Shown: piece by piece, positions 1 to 7,031 of the stretch
How the letters are laid out: every line of letters begins with the position of its first letter
Numbering within the stretch: position 1 is the stretch's first letter
From: UBA5177 sp002413265
Lineage (GTDB): Bacteria; Chloroflexota; UBA5177
Direction of reading: 5' to 3'
Assembly (NCBI GenBank): GCA_036752825.1
Contig: DAIORV010000054.1
Location: 1-14,471 of the forward strand
DNA: 14,471 bases
Position numbers and translations under genes: made by a program
Notes under the pieces: model-generated
Databases searched by the model: none
Told to the model about the DNA's origin: nothing
The model's input: only the letters and a program-made list of their open reading frames with translations

Positions 1-2
1 GG

Positions 3-731
3 CTCGCGATCTGCCGCGAAATCGGCGACCCGTGGTTCGTATCCTACTTTCTCTGGATTCTTGCTACGGTTGCGACCTCTTCAGGCGATTACAGGAAGGC
101 GCGACGCGACGCGGACGAGAGCCTGCAGGTCGCGCGGGAAATAGAAGGCCCGCTTCTCGTGGCCTGTTCGCTCGAGGCGTCCGCGGCTGTTGCGCGCGGC
201 GAAGGCAATGACGAGCTGGCGGAATCGCAGCTCAGGGAAGCTGAGCAGATCGGCCGGAGCGGAATGATTCCGTACTCGTATCACTCAACAGTTCTGCGTG
301 GTCTCGGCGAACTGGCAGCCGCTCGAGGCGACCTTGCTCAGGCAGGCGTCCACCTCGAAGAGTCCCTCTCGCTCGCCCGCCAGATCGGTGATCTCTGGTC
401 AGTCGCACGTTCGTTGGCGAGCTTTGTCGAGCTTGAAGAGCAACGAGGAGAGCTCGACTCCGCAAAGACGTGCGCTCACGAAGCCATCAGACTCCAGATG
501 CAGATTGGAGACACGCTCGGAGTGGCCGGCACGCTCGAGCGCCTGGCGTCGATCTTCCTTCATGAAAGCGGGAGCGAGCCCGCTGCGCGCCTTGTCGCCG
601 CGGCGCGTAGTCTGCGGGAAACGCTCGGCGCGCGAATCACAACGTCGGCAGACGCCGGCCAGAACACGCCGGCGCTCAGTCTGGAAGAAGCTGTGGCCTA
701 CGCACTGCACGAGACGCACGCTGAGGCATGA
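3..731 (+). CDS. TPR-rich transcriptional regulator, C-terminal part (5' end outside window)
   Basis: The frame is open from the first complete codon at position 3 to the TGA at 729-731, so the gene starts upstream; the GTG at 159 is internal. About 242 residues are visible. They form helical TPR-like repeats with recurring A-R-x-I-G-D/E motifs and a closing S-L-E-E-A-V-A-Y-A-L segment. That segment is the usual C-terminus of large LuxR/SARP-type ATPase regulators, and the minus-strand gene at the other end of the window ends the same way (L-D-Q-A-V-D-Y-A-L). The missing N-terminus should carry the NB-ARC ATPase and a DNA-binding or cyclase domain. Oddly, the segment between R-E-T-L-G-A-R-I and the terminal motif is about 30 residues shorter than in the other gene, where an R-Y-N-H-A...F-D-A-A-V-G-E-G stretch sits. 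This is either an internal deletion or subfamily variation. Family assignment is solid; the regulated genes are unknown. Confidence 0.75.
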   Translation, partial: LAICREIGDPWFVSYFLWILATVATSSGDYRKARRDADESLQVAREIEGPLLVACSLEASAAVARGEGNDELAESQLREAEQIGRSGMIPYSYHSTVLRGLGELAAARGDLAQAGVHLEESLSLARQIGDLWSVARSLASFVELEEQRGELDSAKTCAHEAIRLQMQIGDTLGVAGTLERLASIFLHESGSEPAARLVAAARSLRETLGARITTSADAGQNTPALSLEEAVAYALHETHAEA

Positions 732-824
732 AGCGTCGTAGTGGTCCAGGTCTCCGTCGAAATCGATCGGACGAATGGGGCAGTGCCACCACTCTCCTGA
801 GACCGGGCACCGAGTCCAATGTCG

Positions 825-2045
825 TTACCTGGGCAGCGCGCTGAAGTCGGCATACCGCGCCACCAGCATCCCGACAGGGTCGCGGTAGTACTCCTCAGGA
901 TCAACTGGGTCTAGGGCGACAGCCGGAGGGCGCGCCACCAACGGCTGCGTCGCTGCAAACCGTCGAAGCACTTCCGCGTGTGGCTTTAGCGACCCGTCGG
1001 GCCGGACCAGTCCGAAGAAACGCTCGTGGCGCCAGTCTCGGTACGGCGGCGTCTCCCAGAGCTCGGGGCTTGTGTCGGCAAAGCACCACATCATGGCTCC
1101 AGTTGCCCCAACGGCCAGCAGCCGGGGGAGCACCGCCTCGACGTATGCAGCCATATCCTCCTCAGACGCCATGAACTGCCGCATCGGCCTGCCTTTATAG
1201 CCCTCCCATTCCCATACCTGTGAAGGCTCGCCTGGCGCTACCGTACAGCCACCCCATTCCTCCATCAGCACCGGCTTGCCCGACAAAGCCTCCACGAGGG
1301 CACAGCTGTACGGAGCCATATCGGGGTCAAGCGGCCCTCTCGCCCAATCGGAGTACATGGGGTAGCTGTGCATCACGGCGACGTCCGTCTCGGCGAACAC
1401 CTCGTTCACTCGCAGGCCGTTGTCCCGGCACAAGCTGTCCATATGCAAACCGCAGGTCACCGGGCGTGACGGATCAAGTCCATGGATCAGAGTCACCATC
1501 TCGCGCACCCACGCACGACCCGCCTCGTGGTCGGCGGGCCAGGCGAACAGATCCGGCTCGTTCCCCAGATTCCACATCCATACGCCCGGATGGTCGCGCA
1601 GCTCGCTAACGACGGTCGTAAGGAGCAAGTGCTCCGCGGCCAGTGCCGATCGGTCGCTGAAAAAGTTCCTGTAAGCGCTATCCATTAGCTGCTCGTCGCT
1701 CACCATCGGACGTTCGGTGGTCACGATCGGCTCGCCGATCAGCCAACGCGGCGGCCAGTTCGGCCCGCTCGCGTGCCCCACGAAGAACGTCACGTCCAGG
1801 CCCAGCCCCTGTTCGGCGGCGCAATCGGCGACGGTGCGCAGACTACCCAGGCGCTCCGATGAGACTGTGTCCGGCGTGGGTTGGAAGTCGTCCCACATCA
1901 GAAAAATGCGCACCTTGGTCAGCCCGAGCTCGCGCAGTAGGGCGAAATCCTCGTGCACCTCACCCGCATCAAAGTGCTGCCACCAATACAGCGCTTGACT
2001 GCGAGGATGGTAGTTCACTCCCAGGACAAACGCACCGTCGACCAT
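825..2045 (-). CDS. GH5-like (cellulase/mannanase-type) glycoside hydrolase
   Basis: A 406-residue TIM-barrel glycosidase. W158-N-L-G-N-E163-P-D is the clan GH-A acid/base motif (E163). V-L-M-E-E263-W-G-G carries the nucleophile (E263, or the adjacent E262), and M-H226-S-Y228-P matches the conserved H-x-Y before it. The N-terminus G-V-N-Y-H-P-R is typical of endo-beta-mannosidase/cellulase-like members; substrate cannot be fixed from motifs. There is no signal peptide or membrane segment, so it probably acts on imported oligosaccharides or intracellular glycosides. The ATG at 2043-2045 is preceded by GAAGGA about 11 nt upstream. Stop is TAA. It lies 138 bp downstream of the class I methyltransferase on the same strand and may share its transcript. 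It converges with the TPR regulator at 731 with 93 bp between and no clear terminator hairpin. Clan is confident; specificity is not. Confidence 0.85.
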   Translation of the reverse strand: MVDGAFVLGVNYHPRSQALYWWQHFDAGEVHEDFALLRELGLTKVRIFLMWDDFQPTPDTVSSERLGSLRTVADCAAEQGLGLDVTFFVGHASGPNWPPRWLIGEPIVTTERPMVSDEQLMDSAYRNFFSDRSALAAEHLLLTTVVSELRDHPGVWMWNLGNEPDLFAWPADHEAGRAWVREMVTLIHGLDPSRPVTCGLHMDSLCRDNGLRVNEVFAETDVAVMHSYPMYSDWARGPLDPDMAPYSCALVEALSGKPVLMEEWGGCTVAPGEPSQVWEWEGYKGRPMRQFMASEEDMAAYVEAVLPRLLAVGATGAMMWCFADTSPELWETPPYRDWRHERFFGLVRPDGSLKPHAEVLRRFAATQPLVARPPAVALDPVDPEEYYRDPVGMLVARYADFSALPR

Positions 2046-2183
2046 GATTTCAATCGTCCTTCACAACCGCCACGTCTGACCTGCCGTCATCGCGACCACC
2101 CGCCACAACCCATTCGCCCGAGTTGGCGTGGGTTCCAAGCACCCGCGCCTATGCCCGCTTCCTAGTCTCCACCGGCAGCTGAT

Positions 2184-2786
2184 TCAGCCGCGACGTCCTA
2201 GCAGAACATAAACGTCGTCATGCCCCGCAGGCACCTGGTCCACCGCGTAGCCCTCTTTCTCGAGCAGCGAGCGTGTCTCCTCTTCCGACAGCCGAAGCTC
2301 GACTGGAGGGCCGTGCTCTGTCGCCCGCTTGTGCCACTCGACGACGACCACGCGGCCATCTGACCTGAGGAGGCGTGTGACTTCGTGCAAAAAGCCCTTC
2401 GGCTCGGAAGCATGGTGCAGCACGAATCCGACCAGCGCAGCATCGGCGATGTGGTCCGCTAGTGGAATGCTCAGGTCCTCCGATTTCACCACACTGACGT
2501 TTCCGATTCCCTGGGCCTTCACGAGCTCACTGAGCTCCTCTATCATGATCGGCTCGACGTCGATGGCGAGCACCTTGCCCGAGGTACCGACTCGTCTCGA
2601 CAGTGGAACCGTCCAGAACCCGGTTCCCGCCCCCACGTCGATCACCGTTGCACCGGCTTGAATCCCTACAGCTTCCAGGATCGGATCAGGAGGTAGTCTG
2701 CGGTGGCGGTCCTCGTCCTTCAAGAAATCGCGTTGTTCTTCCGGAGAGTGGCGTCCGGTACTAGACGTGTGCTGGTGATGCGTCAC
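2184..2786 (-). CDS. Class I SAM-dependent methyltransferase
   Basis: A 200-residue Rossmann methyltransferase. Motif I is V48-I-D-V-G-A-G-T-G56, the ribose-binding acidic residue is D76 in L-A-I-D, post-motif II is D-A-A-L-V-G-F-V-L-H-H, and beta-5 is G-R-V-V-V-V-E-W. The G-R-H-S-P-E-E-Q-R-D-F-L lead-in followed by L-P-P-D-P-I-L-E-A-V-G is typical of a small, stand-alone UbiE-like methyltransferase group of unknown substrate. Start choice: the frame is open to an ATG at 2882, but those extra 32 residues look unlike the family. A GTG at 2784-2786, preceded by GGGGGTGG about 3-4 nt away, gives the family-typical N-terminus; the exact start is moderately uncertain. It is transcribed away from the membrane protein gene at 2978 and is likely first in a two-gene unit with the glycoside hydrolase. 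Substrate unknown. Confidence 0.85.
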   Translation of the reverse strand: MTHHQHTSSTGRHSPEEQRDFLKDEDRHRRLPPDPILEAVGIQAGATVIDVGAGTGFWTVPLSRRVGTSGKVLAIDVEPIMIEELSELVKAQGIGNVSVVKSEDLSIPLADHIADAALVGFVLHHASEPKGFLHEVTRLLRSDGRVVVVEWHKRATEHGPPVELRLSEEETRSLLEKEGYAVDQVPAGHDDVYVLLGRRG

Positions 2787-2977
2787 GATCCACCCCCAAT
2801 TCCTGCCGACTCCATCTTCCCCGATGTCGCCCCGGCGGCTCGAGTGGAGCGTGCTCAATGTGCGCATTACAATCGTCAGCACTGGATTGGACGCGGCCTC
2901 GTAACAATCCCAGGCCCACTGCCACGCGAAGACAGTGCGTTAGTAGGTGGGCGAATCAGGCCAAAAGGACGTTGAGA

Positions 2978-3586
2978 ATGAGTGCGGCGGTAGTACGCCG
3001 AAAGGTGGGGCAGTTTCTGGCTCGGCATGTCAGCATGCTCACCGCGGTCGTTGTCGTGGTCGCTGCCTCGTTTGCCTGGGAAAACATTCATTTCGGAACG
3101 TCTTCAGCCGATGACCAGGGAGTGATAATCCAAGTTGTCCAGGGATCTCAGCTAGCGAAGCAACAACTGTGCGTCCCGCCGGGAGCACCCATGAACGCCC
3201 CCCAAGCGGTCCAGCCCAGCGTACTGAAAACGATGCTTGCTCGCGTTCGAACCGAGGAGAACAAGTACTACAGCGGTCGGCTGCTGGTCGCGCAGGTCTA
3301 TCAGCAGCAACAAAACTGCTCCGTATCCGCACGAAGCGGTAATGGCCTGATCGTAAACGGCGGAGTCAGCTCGTTTGGGTGCGGGCAGATTATCGTTCAG
3401 GGAGAGACTGGGACCGCTGATTGTCAAGCCGTGGAATGGCAAAAGAGCCTGATTCGCGTGCCGACAGGAGTGCGGGTCGAGAACCCGAGGGGCCCGGTCA
3501 ACTTATCCGACTCCCTGGTCAAGACACCAGCCGGATGGAGAATTACTCGCGAGAAGCTCTCCTATCCTGCCGGCAGAGCGCCGTAG
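2978..3586 (+). CDS. Membrane-anchored extracytoplasmic protein of unknown function, four cysteines
   Basis: A 202-residue protein I do not recognise. Residues 1-17 are basic and residues 20-34 form one hydrophobic segment (M-L-T-A-V-V-V-V-V-A-A-S-F-A-W). This suggests an N-in signal anchor, or an uncleaved signal, with the rest outside the membrane. The outer part has four cysteines (65, 114, 135, 149), which could form two disulfides, a Q-rich stretch near 109-112 and a glycine-rich centre. The C-terminal P-A-G-W-R-I-T-R-E-K-L is reminiscent of the last strands of NTF2-like/SnoaL domains that sit behind a TM helix, but that is a weak guess. Start: ATG 2978 has AAAAGGA at 2963-2969 with 8 nt spacing. 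The frame extends upstream to 2858, but that part overlaps the divergent methyltransferase and is not protein-like. Confidence 0.65.
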   Translation: MSAAVVRRKVGQFLARHVSMLTAVVVVVAASFAWENIHFGTSSADDQGVIIQVVQGSQLAKQQLCVPPGAPMNAPQAVQPSVLKTMLARVRTEENKYYSGRLLVAQVYQQQQNCSVSARSGNGLIVNGGVSSFGCGQIIVQGETGTADCQAVEWQKSLIRVPTGVRVENPRGPVNLSDSLVKTPAGWRITREKLSYPAGRAP

Positions 3587-3676
3587 GGCTGCGGACGGCG
3601 AATAGCGCTGTACCTCGGCCTTCGCCCGTTCGCGCTCTGCTTACAATATTGATGCATGTTTCGACCATACCGTCCC

Positions 3677-3705
3677 TTGTTCAACCCCATTGGATTCCTT
3701 TTATT
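3677..3705 (+). promoter_or_regulatory. Possible promoter for the 3774-5526 operon
   Basis: TTGTTC at 3677-3682 and TTTATT at 3700-3705 are separated by 17 bp in a locally AT-rich stretch, about 70 bp before the first gene. Both hexamers are imperfect sigma-70-like matches, so this is only a candidate. No clear operator or terminator is seen in the 187-bp gap 3587-3773. Confidence 0.25.
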
Positions 3706-3756
3706 GAAACTGTCGGGATGATTTCACCGCCTTGGATTGTCAGACCGTGGCGTCTA

Positions 3757-3765
3757 GGGGAGGAG
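3757..3765 (+). promoter_or_regulatory. Strong ribosome binding site that selects a TTG start
   Basis: GGGGAGGAG at 3757-3765 lies 8 nt before TTG 3774-3776. It abuts the upstream GTG at 3765 and lies downstream of the TTG at 3732, so neither of those can use it. This fixes the start of the dienelactone-hydrolase-family gene. Confidence 0.75.
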
Positions 3766-3773
3766 TGTCGACA

Positions 3774-4349
3774 TTGGCGGAAGTAGTGCTGTTTCACCAC
3801 GCCCAGGGGCTGACCCCTGGCGTTGTCGCGTTCGCCGACGAGCTGCGCCGCGCTGGGCACACCGTGCACACGCCCGACCTGTTCCAGGGTCGCACCTTCG
3901 ACACTGTAGAGGAGGGGGTGCGCTACGCCGGGGAGGTCGGTTTCGGCGAGGTGATCGAGCGCGGCGCTCGCGCGGTCGAAGGGAAGCCCGCCGACCTGGT
4001 GTACGCCGGTTTCTCGCTCGGTGTGCTCCCGGCGCAGAAGCTGGCCCAGACGCGAGCGGGGGCGCGCGGGGCGCTGCTCTTCCATGCCTGCGTCCCCGTC
4101 TCCGAGTTCGGCTCGTCGTGGCCGCAGGGAGTGCCGGTGCAAGTACATGGGATGGACGCCGACCCGTTCTTCGTCGGCGAAGGCGATATCGACGCCGCCC
4201 GTGCGCTGGTCGAGGAGGCCGACGACGGTGAGCTATTCCTGTACCCGGGCGACCAGCACCTTTTCGCCGACAGCTCGCTATCGTCGTACGACGAGGCCGC
4301 CGCCGCATTGCTGCTGCAACGTGTGCTCAGCTTCCTCAACAACCGGTAA
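3774..4349 (+). CDS. Dienelactone hydrolase family protein
   Basis: A 191-residue minimal alpha/beta hydrolase beginning (M)-A-E-V-V-L-F-H-H-A-Q-G-L-T-P-G, a family-typical N-terminus. The nucleophile elbow is G79-F-S81-L-G83, a Ser where classical ClcD-type dienelactone hydrolases have Cys. The acid is probably D128 or D130 in H-G-M-D-A-D-P, and the base is H162 in G-D-Q-H-L-F. The oxyanion region is H8-H9-A-Q-G. No signal peptide, so cytoplasmic. The serine nucleophile suggests general carboxylesterase activity rather than true dienelactone cleavage, but the substrate is unknown. TTG start chosen from the strong RBS. It lies 31 bp ahead of the AlkZ-like gene on the same strand and is probably co-transcribed. 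Third positions look richer in G/C than in the preceding membrane protein gene. Confidence 0.85.
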   Translation: MAEVVLFHHAQGLTPGVVAFADELRRAGHTVHTPDLFQGRTFDTVEEGVRYAGEVGFGEVIERGARAVEGKPADLVYAGFSLGVLPAQKLAQTRAGARGALLFHACVPVSEFGSSWPQGVPVQVHGMDADPFFVGEGDIDAARALVEEADDGELFLYPGDQHLFADSSLSSYDEAAAALLLQRVLSFLNNR

Positions 4350-4380
4350 TCTCGATTCCTGGTAGTCAGATCCTGCCGGG

Positions 4381-5526
4381 ATGAGGATCACTGCGCGGGG
4401 ACTCAACCGAGCCCTGCTCGCGCGGCAGCTGCTGCTGCAGCGCGAATCGCTCGGCGCTGCCGACGCGGTGCGCCGCGTGGTGGCGCTGCAGGCCCAGCAG
4501 GCTGCCTCGCCGTACCTCGCATTGTGGAACCGGCTCACCGACTTCCATCCGGCCAGCCTCGACGCCGCCTTCGCCAGCCAAAAAGTGGTGAAGGCAACGC
4601 TGATGCGGATCACATTGCACGCGGTTCACGGCGAGGACTACCTAGCCTTCCGGCAGGCCATAGAGCCGACGCTGCGTGCTGTCGCGCACCGTAATGGCCG
4701 GTTCACGCGCTCCGGACTCACCGTCGCCGACGCCGATGCGCTAGTCGCGGACCTGGTCCAGTACGCACACCGGCCGCGCACCGCCGCCGAGAGTCAAGCG
4801 TGGCTCGAGAGGCGGCTCGGAGGCCCGCCGGATCGCCGTGTGTGGCCAGGTTTGCGTGCGTACGCACCGCTGCTGCACGTCCCAACTCAGCTGCCGTGGT
4901 CCTTCGGTTCTCGCCCGTCGTACATCGCTGCGAAATCTCACCCGCTTTTCGCGGACTCCGACACCGCTGCGGCAGCTTTGCAGACGCTCGTCAAACGCTA
5001 CCTTGAAGGGTTCGGACCCGCGTCGGTGGCGGACGTGGCGCAGTTCGCATTAGTACAGCGGGCCCGCGTCAAAGAGGCGCTGAAGCCTCTTGCCGGCGAT
5101 CTCGAGCGGTTGGAAGGGCCAAACGGCGCGGAACTGTATGACGTCCCCGACGCACCGCGTCCACCCGAGGACATTCCGGCGCCGCCGCGGTTGATGGCCA
5201 TGTGGGACAGTATTTTTTTGGCCAGCTCCGACCGAAGTCGGGTGATTCCACACGACTACCGCAAGCTGGTCATCCGGTCCAACGGCGACGTGCTGCCCAC
5301 CCTGCTGGTCGACGGCTATGTCGCCGGCGTGTGGCGCCCGGTCGAGGGAGGAGTTGAGGCAACCGCTTTTGAGCATCTGCCGGACGTGGTGTGGGCTGGA
5401 CTCGCCGCCGAGGCCCGGGAGCTCGTGGCGTTCCTCGCCGGCCGCGAACCGAAGGTCTACGGCCGTTACGACTACTGGTGGCGCACGCTGGCCAGCGCCG
5501 AGACACGGCTGCTTCCCGGTGACTGA
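4381..5526 (+). CDS. AlkZ/YcaQ-type winged-helix DNA glycosylase homologue (HTH_42 superfamily)
   Basis: A 381-residue member of the winged-helix (HTH_42, DUF1006) family. It starts M-R-I-T-A-R-G-L-N-R-A-L-L-A-R-Q, the usual lead-in. The key motif is L-Q37-A-Q39-Q. The AlkZ branch uses a Q-x-Q pair for base excision at alkylated or crosslinked DNA, whereas the E. coli YcaQ branch has Q-x-D. R76-I-T-L-H80 is the conserved strand following the first winged helix. C-terminal Y-G-R-Y-D-Y-W-W-R-T is also family-like. Known members unhook interstrand crosslinks and give self-resistance to azinomycin-type agents when found in antibiotic clusters. No biosynthetic genes are visible here, so a general housekeeping or xenobiotic-repair role is more likely. 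ATG 4381 lacks a good Shine-Dalgarno, consistent with coupling to the gene 31 bp upstream. Converges with the VOC gene 54 bp away. Confidence 0.85.
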   Translation: MRITARGLNRALLARQLLLQRESLGAADAVRRVVALQAQQAASPYLALWNRLTDFHPASLDAAFASQKVVKATLMRITLHAVHGEDYLAFRQAIEPTLRAVAHRNGRFTRSGLTVADADALVADLVQYAHRPRTAAESQAWLERRLGGPPDRRVWPGLRAYAPLLHVPTQLPWSFGSRPSYIAAKSHPLFADSDTAAAALQTLVKRYLEGFGPASVADVAQFALVQRARVKEALKPLAGDLERLEGPNGAELYDVPDAPRPPEDIPAPPRLMAMWDSIFLASSDRSRVIPHDYRKLVIRSNGDVLPTLLVDGYVAGVWRPVEGGVEATAFEHLPDVVWAGLAAEARELVAFLAGREPKVYGRYDYWWRTLASAETRLLPGD

Positions 5527-5580
5527 GTTCCCGCATGCGCTGACGTCCCGACAGGCAGACTGTGGTCCTGAGTCGACGGG

Positions 5581-6018
5581 TTACGTGTAGAAACTCTGCC
5601 CAGGCTGTCTCATCTCCGGTGGGAACTCCTGTAGCAGCCAGAGATTGTCGTCCGGATCAGTGAAGCCGGCGTACTTTACTCCAACCATGTCCGTGACCTC
5701 GCCGACATCGATTTTGCGTTCAACCAAAGCCGCGCGAGCCAAATCCATGTCCGCGACGACGAGATGGAGTCCTTTGATCGATCCCGGCTCCATGTCCGAG
5801 ATTTCCGGCATGCCGGTGCCGAAGACGATGGAGCAGGCCGACCCGGGCGGCGTGAACTGGACAACTCTCATTCCCTCGACTGGCTGAACATCAACGTTGA
5901 GCACAAAGCCCGCCTGCTCGTAGAAGGACTTGGCCCGATCCACATCCGAAACCGGCACGGGTACAAGTTCGAGTCTCATTTCGGGCATCGTATTGGTCGC
6001 ATCGTCTCTCTCTGTCAC
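5581..6018 (-). CDS. VOC superfamily (glyoxalase/bleomycin-resistance fold) protein
   Basis: A 145-residue two-module VOC protein. The first beta-alpha-beta unit is R-L-E17-L-V-P-V-P-V-S-D-V-D-R-A-K-S-F-Y-E-Q-A-G-F. The second begins G-L-H85-L-V-V-A-D-M-D and ends F-T-D-P-D-D-N-L-W-L-L-Q-E131-F. Candidate metal ligands are E17, H85 and E131, so it could be a metal-dependent lyase or dioxygenase-like enzyme, or a drug-binding protein; the substrate is not predictable. The final G of the usual F-x-D-P-D-G-N motif is D here. GTG start at 6016-6018 is supported by AGGAGG (plus-strand 6025-6030) with 6 nt spacing. It is 87 bp downstream of the DUF1801 gene on the same strand, probably one transcript. 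Confidence 0.85.
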   Translation of the reverse strand: MTERDDATNTMPEMRLELVPVPVSDVDRAKSFYEQAGFVLNVDVQPVEGMRVVQFTPPGSACSIVFGTGMPEISDMEPGSIKGLHLVVADMDLARAALVERKIDVGEVTDMVGVKYAGFTDPDDNLWLLQEFPPEMRQPGQSFYT

Positions 6019-6024
6019 GGTTTG

Positions 6025-6030
6025 CCTCCT
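6025..6030 (-). promoter_or_regulatory. Perfect AGGAGG ribosome binding site of the VOC gene
   Basis: CCTCCT on the plus strand, i.e. AGGAGG on the coding strand, 6 nt before the GTG at 6018. It supports GTG as the start over the internal ATG at codon 11. Confidence 0.8.
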
Positions 6031-6105
6031 CTGGATCTCTCGTCGTCGTTGGACAGAGATCGGACATCTGAACTGCCCGAGCCCTGAACATCACCTCTTG
6101 GGTAA

Positions 6106-6501
6106 TCACGCATCGCGTGCAAGCTTTCGCCAGCCTCCGGCCCGGTTACGGGCGATGATGGCCTGGAACATGGTGAGGAGCGCTCCCTCGTTGATCGGCT
6201 CACCCTGACGGATGGCGACGGTTCGGCCCGTCTGGTTCTGGTGGCCTGAGGTGATGATGCCTTCGGGATCGGGGACGAGAGGGTCGTAGAGAAATACGTT
6301 GACGTGGTCCCTCGCCGCCAGAAGCGCGCAGACGTTGCCCTGCAGGACGAAGTACGGTTGTCTTGTGCGCTTGATCGTCTCCGTCACCTCCGGGTCGGCG
6401 GCATGCGCCAGAGCGCGCACCGTGCAGCAGATACTCTGCTGCCACTCGGGCAGTGCCTCGATGTAAGTGTCGACGCGTGGGTCAGGAGGCGTGTCTGACA
6501 T
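6106..6501 (-). CDS. DUF1801 domain protein
   Basis: A 131-residue single-domain protein matching the DUF1801/YdhG-like pattern. It has an N-terminal V-D-T-Y-I-E-A-L-P-E-W helix, then T-V-R-A-L-A-H-A-A-D-P-E-V-T-E-T-I-K, then P-Y-F-V-L-Q-G-N-V-C-A-L-L-A-A-R-D-H-V-N-V-F-L-Y strands, and a C-terminal helix ending W-R-K-L-A. The fold resembles frataxin-like or iron-chelate-handling proteins, but no biochemical role is established. No signal peptide or TM. An adjacent C25-C26 pair is visible. ATG at 6499-6501; the Shine-Dalgarno is weak (GGA about 8 nt upstream). It heads a likely two-gene unit with the VOC gene. A short inverted repeat (CCAGG/CCTGG) lies just upstream. Confidence 0.8.
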   Translation of the reverse strand: MSDTPPDPRVDTYIEALPEWQQSICCTVRALAHAADPEVTETIKRTRQPYFVLQGNVCALLAARDHVNVFLYDPLVPDPEGIITSGHQNQTGRTVAIRQGEPINEGALLTMFQAIIARNRAGGWRKLARDA

Positions 6502-6508
6502 GGTATAT

Positions 6509-6522
6509 CCAGGATAACCTGG
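6509..6522. repeat. Small inverted repeat upstream of the DUF1801 gene
   Basis: CCAGG and CCTGG arms of 5 bp flank ATAA, 8 bp upstream of the DUF1801 start. It could be an operator or an mRNA leader hairpin covering the translation start region; the arms are short enough to be chance. Confidence 0.3.
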
Positions 6523-6615
6523 CGATCAGAGCGGCGGTTCTCACGCCCGCGCTCCATGTGGGGCTGCGCCTGCTCAGAGACGCTGCTGAATCGGATTGCC
6601 GCCCCGGGTTGGTAA

Positions 6616-7002
6616 CGTCCATTTATTCTCGGCGCCGAGACTCTGCGCGGACCCGTGCGCTTCACCTATTTCGGCGGATCGGGGGACAACGCCCTCTCCG
6701 GGCGCATCTACAACCCCTAGGAGCCGAAGGAGTACAGCGACGAGACGGCGCATCTGATCGACCGGGCTGTTTTGCGACTCGTCGGGGAAGCGCATGAGCG
6801 TGCCCACGACGCGATCACGAATAATCGCGCCGCACTGGACGCCATCGCGGCGGCCCTGCTGCACGATGAGTCTCTGGACCGAGGCCAGTTCACTGTTATC
6901 GCCCGGGAACATGGTTCCATTCCGAAACCGCAGGAGTCACTTCCGTCGCGCCGCATAGGCACGACCCCACGCGTGCCTGCGCGGGAACAAGCCGACACCT
7001 AA
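6616..7002 (+). pseudogene. ftsH: Remnant of the C-terminus of an FtsH-type AAA+ metalloprotease
   Basis: One frame from 6616 to the TAA at 7000-7002 reads as the tail of an FtsH M41 peptidase: L-R-G-P-V-R-F-T-Y-F-G-G, then E-Y-S-D-E-T-A-H-L-I-D-R-A-V, then E-A-H-E-R-A-H-D-A-I-T-N-N-R-A-A-L-D-A-I-A-A-A-L-L and E-S-L-D-R-G-Q-F. In intact FtsH these follow the HExxH zinc site and form the last helices before the variable tail. A TAG at 6718-6720 interrupts the frame, an in-frame TAA at 6613 closes it upstream, and neither the AAA+ module nor HExxH is present. Only about 125 of the usual 600 or more residues remain. It is therefore a non-functional fragment, probably left by a partial deletion. 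An ATG-type ORF could start after the TAG (GTG/ATG near 6772), but a free-standing tail would have no enzymatic role. Confidence 0.7.
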
Positions 7003-7031
7003 TTGGGGCCAACCTTCCCGGTGCCTCTCGA

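Noticed and set aside
159..731. Full-length gene starting at GTG 159
   Set aside because: The frame is open and TPR-like from position 3, so the GTG is internal to a gene that starts outside the window.
732..824. Terminator between the convergent TPR regulator and glycoside hydrolase genes
   Set aside because: Only distant 6-bp complementarity (GGTCTC/GAGACC) and an imperfect TCCG/CGGA hairpin were found, without a U-tract.
1220..1609. 129-codon plus-strand ORF inside the glycoside hydrolase gene
   Set aside because: Low-complexity Pro/Arg/Ser-rich antisense shadow with no domain.
2858..2977. N-terminal extension of the membrane protein gene from 2858
   Set aside because: The extension is not protein-like, overlaps the divergent methyltransferase frame, and ATG 2978 has a good RBS and starts the signal anchor properly.
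3681..4308. Long minus-strand ORFs opposite the dienelactone-hydrolase-family gene
   Set aside because: Arginine/proline-rich shadow translations of a high-GC gene with clear catalytic motifs on the plus strand.
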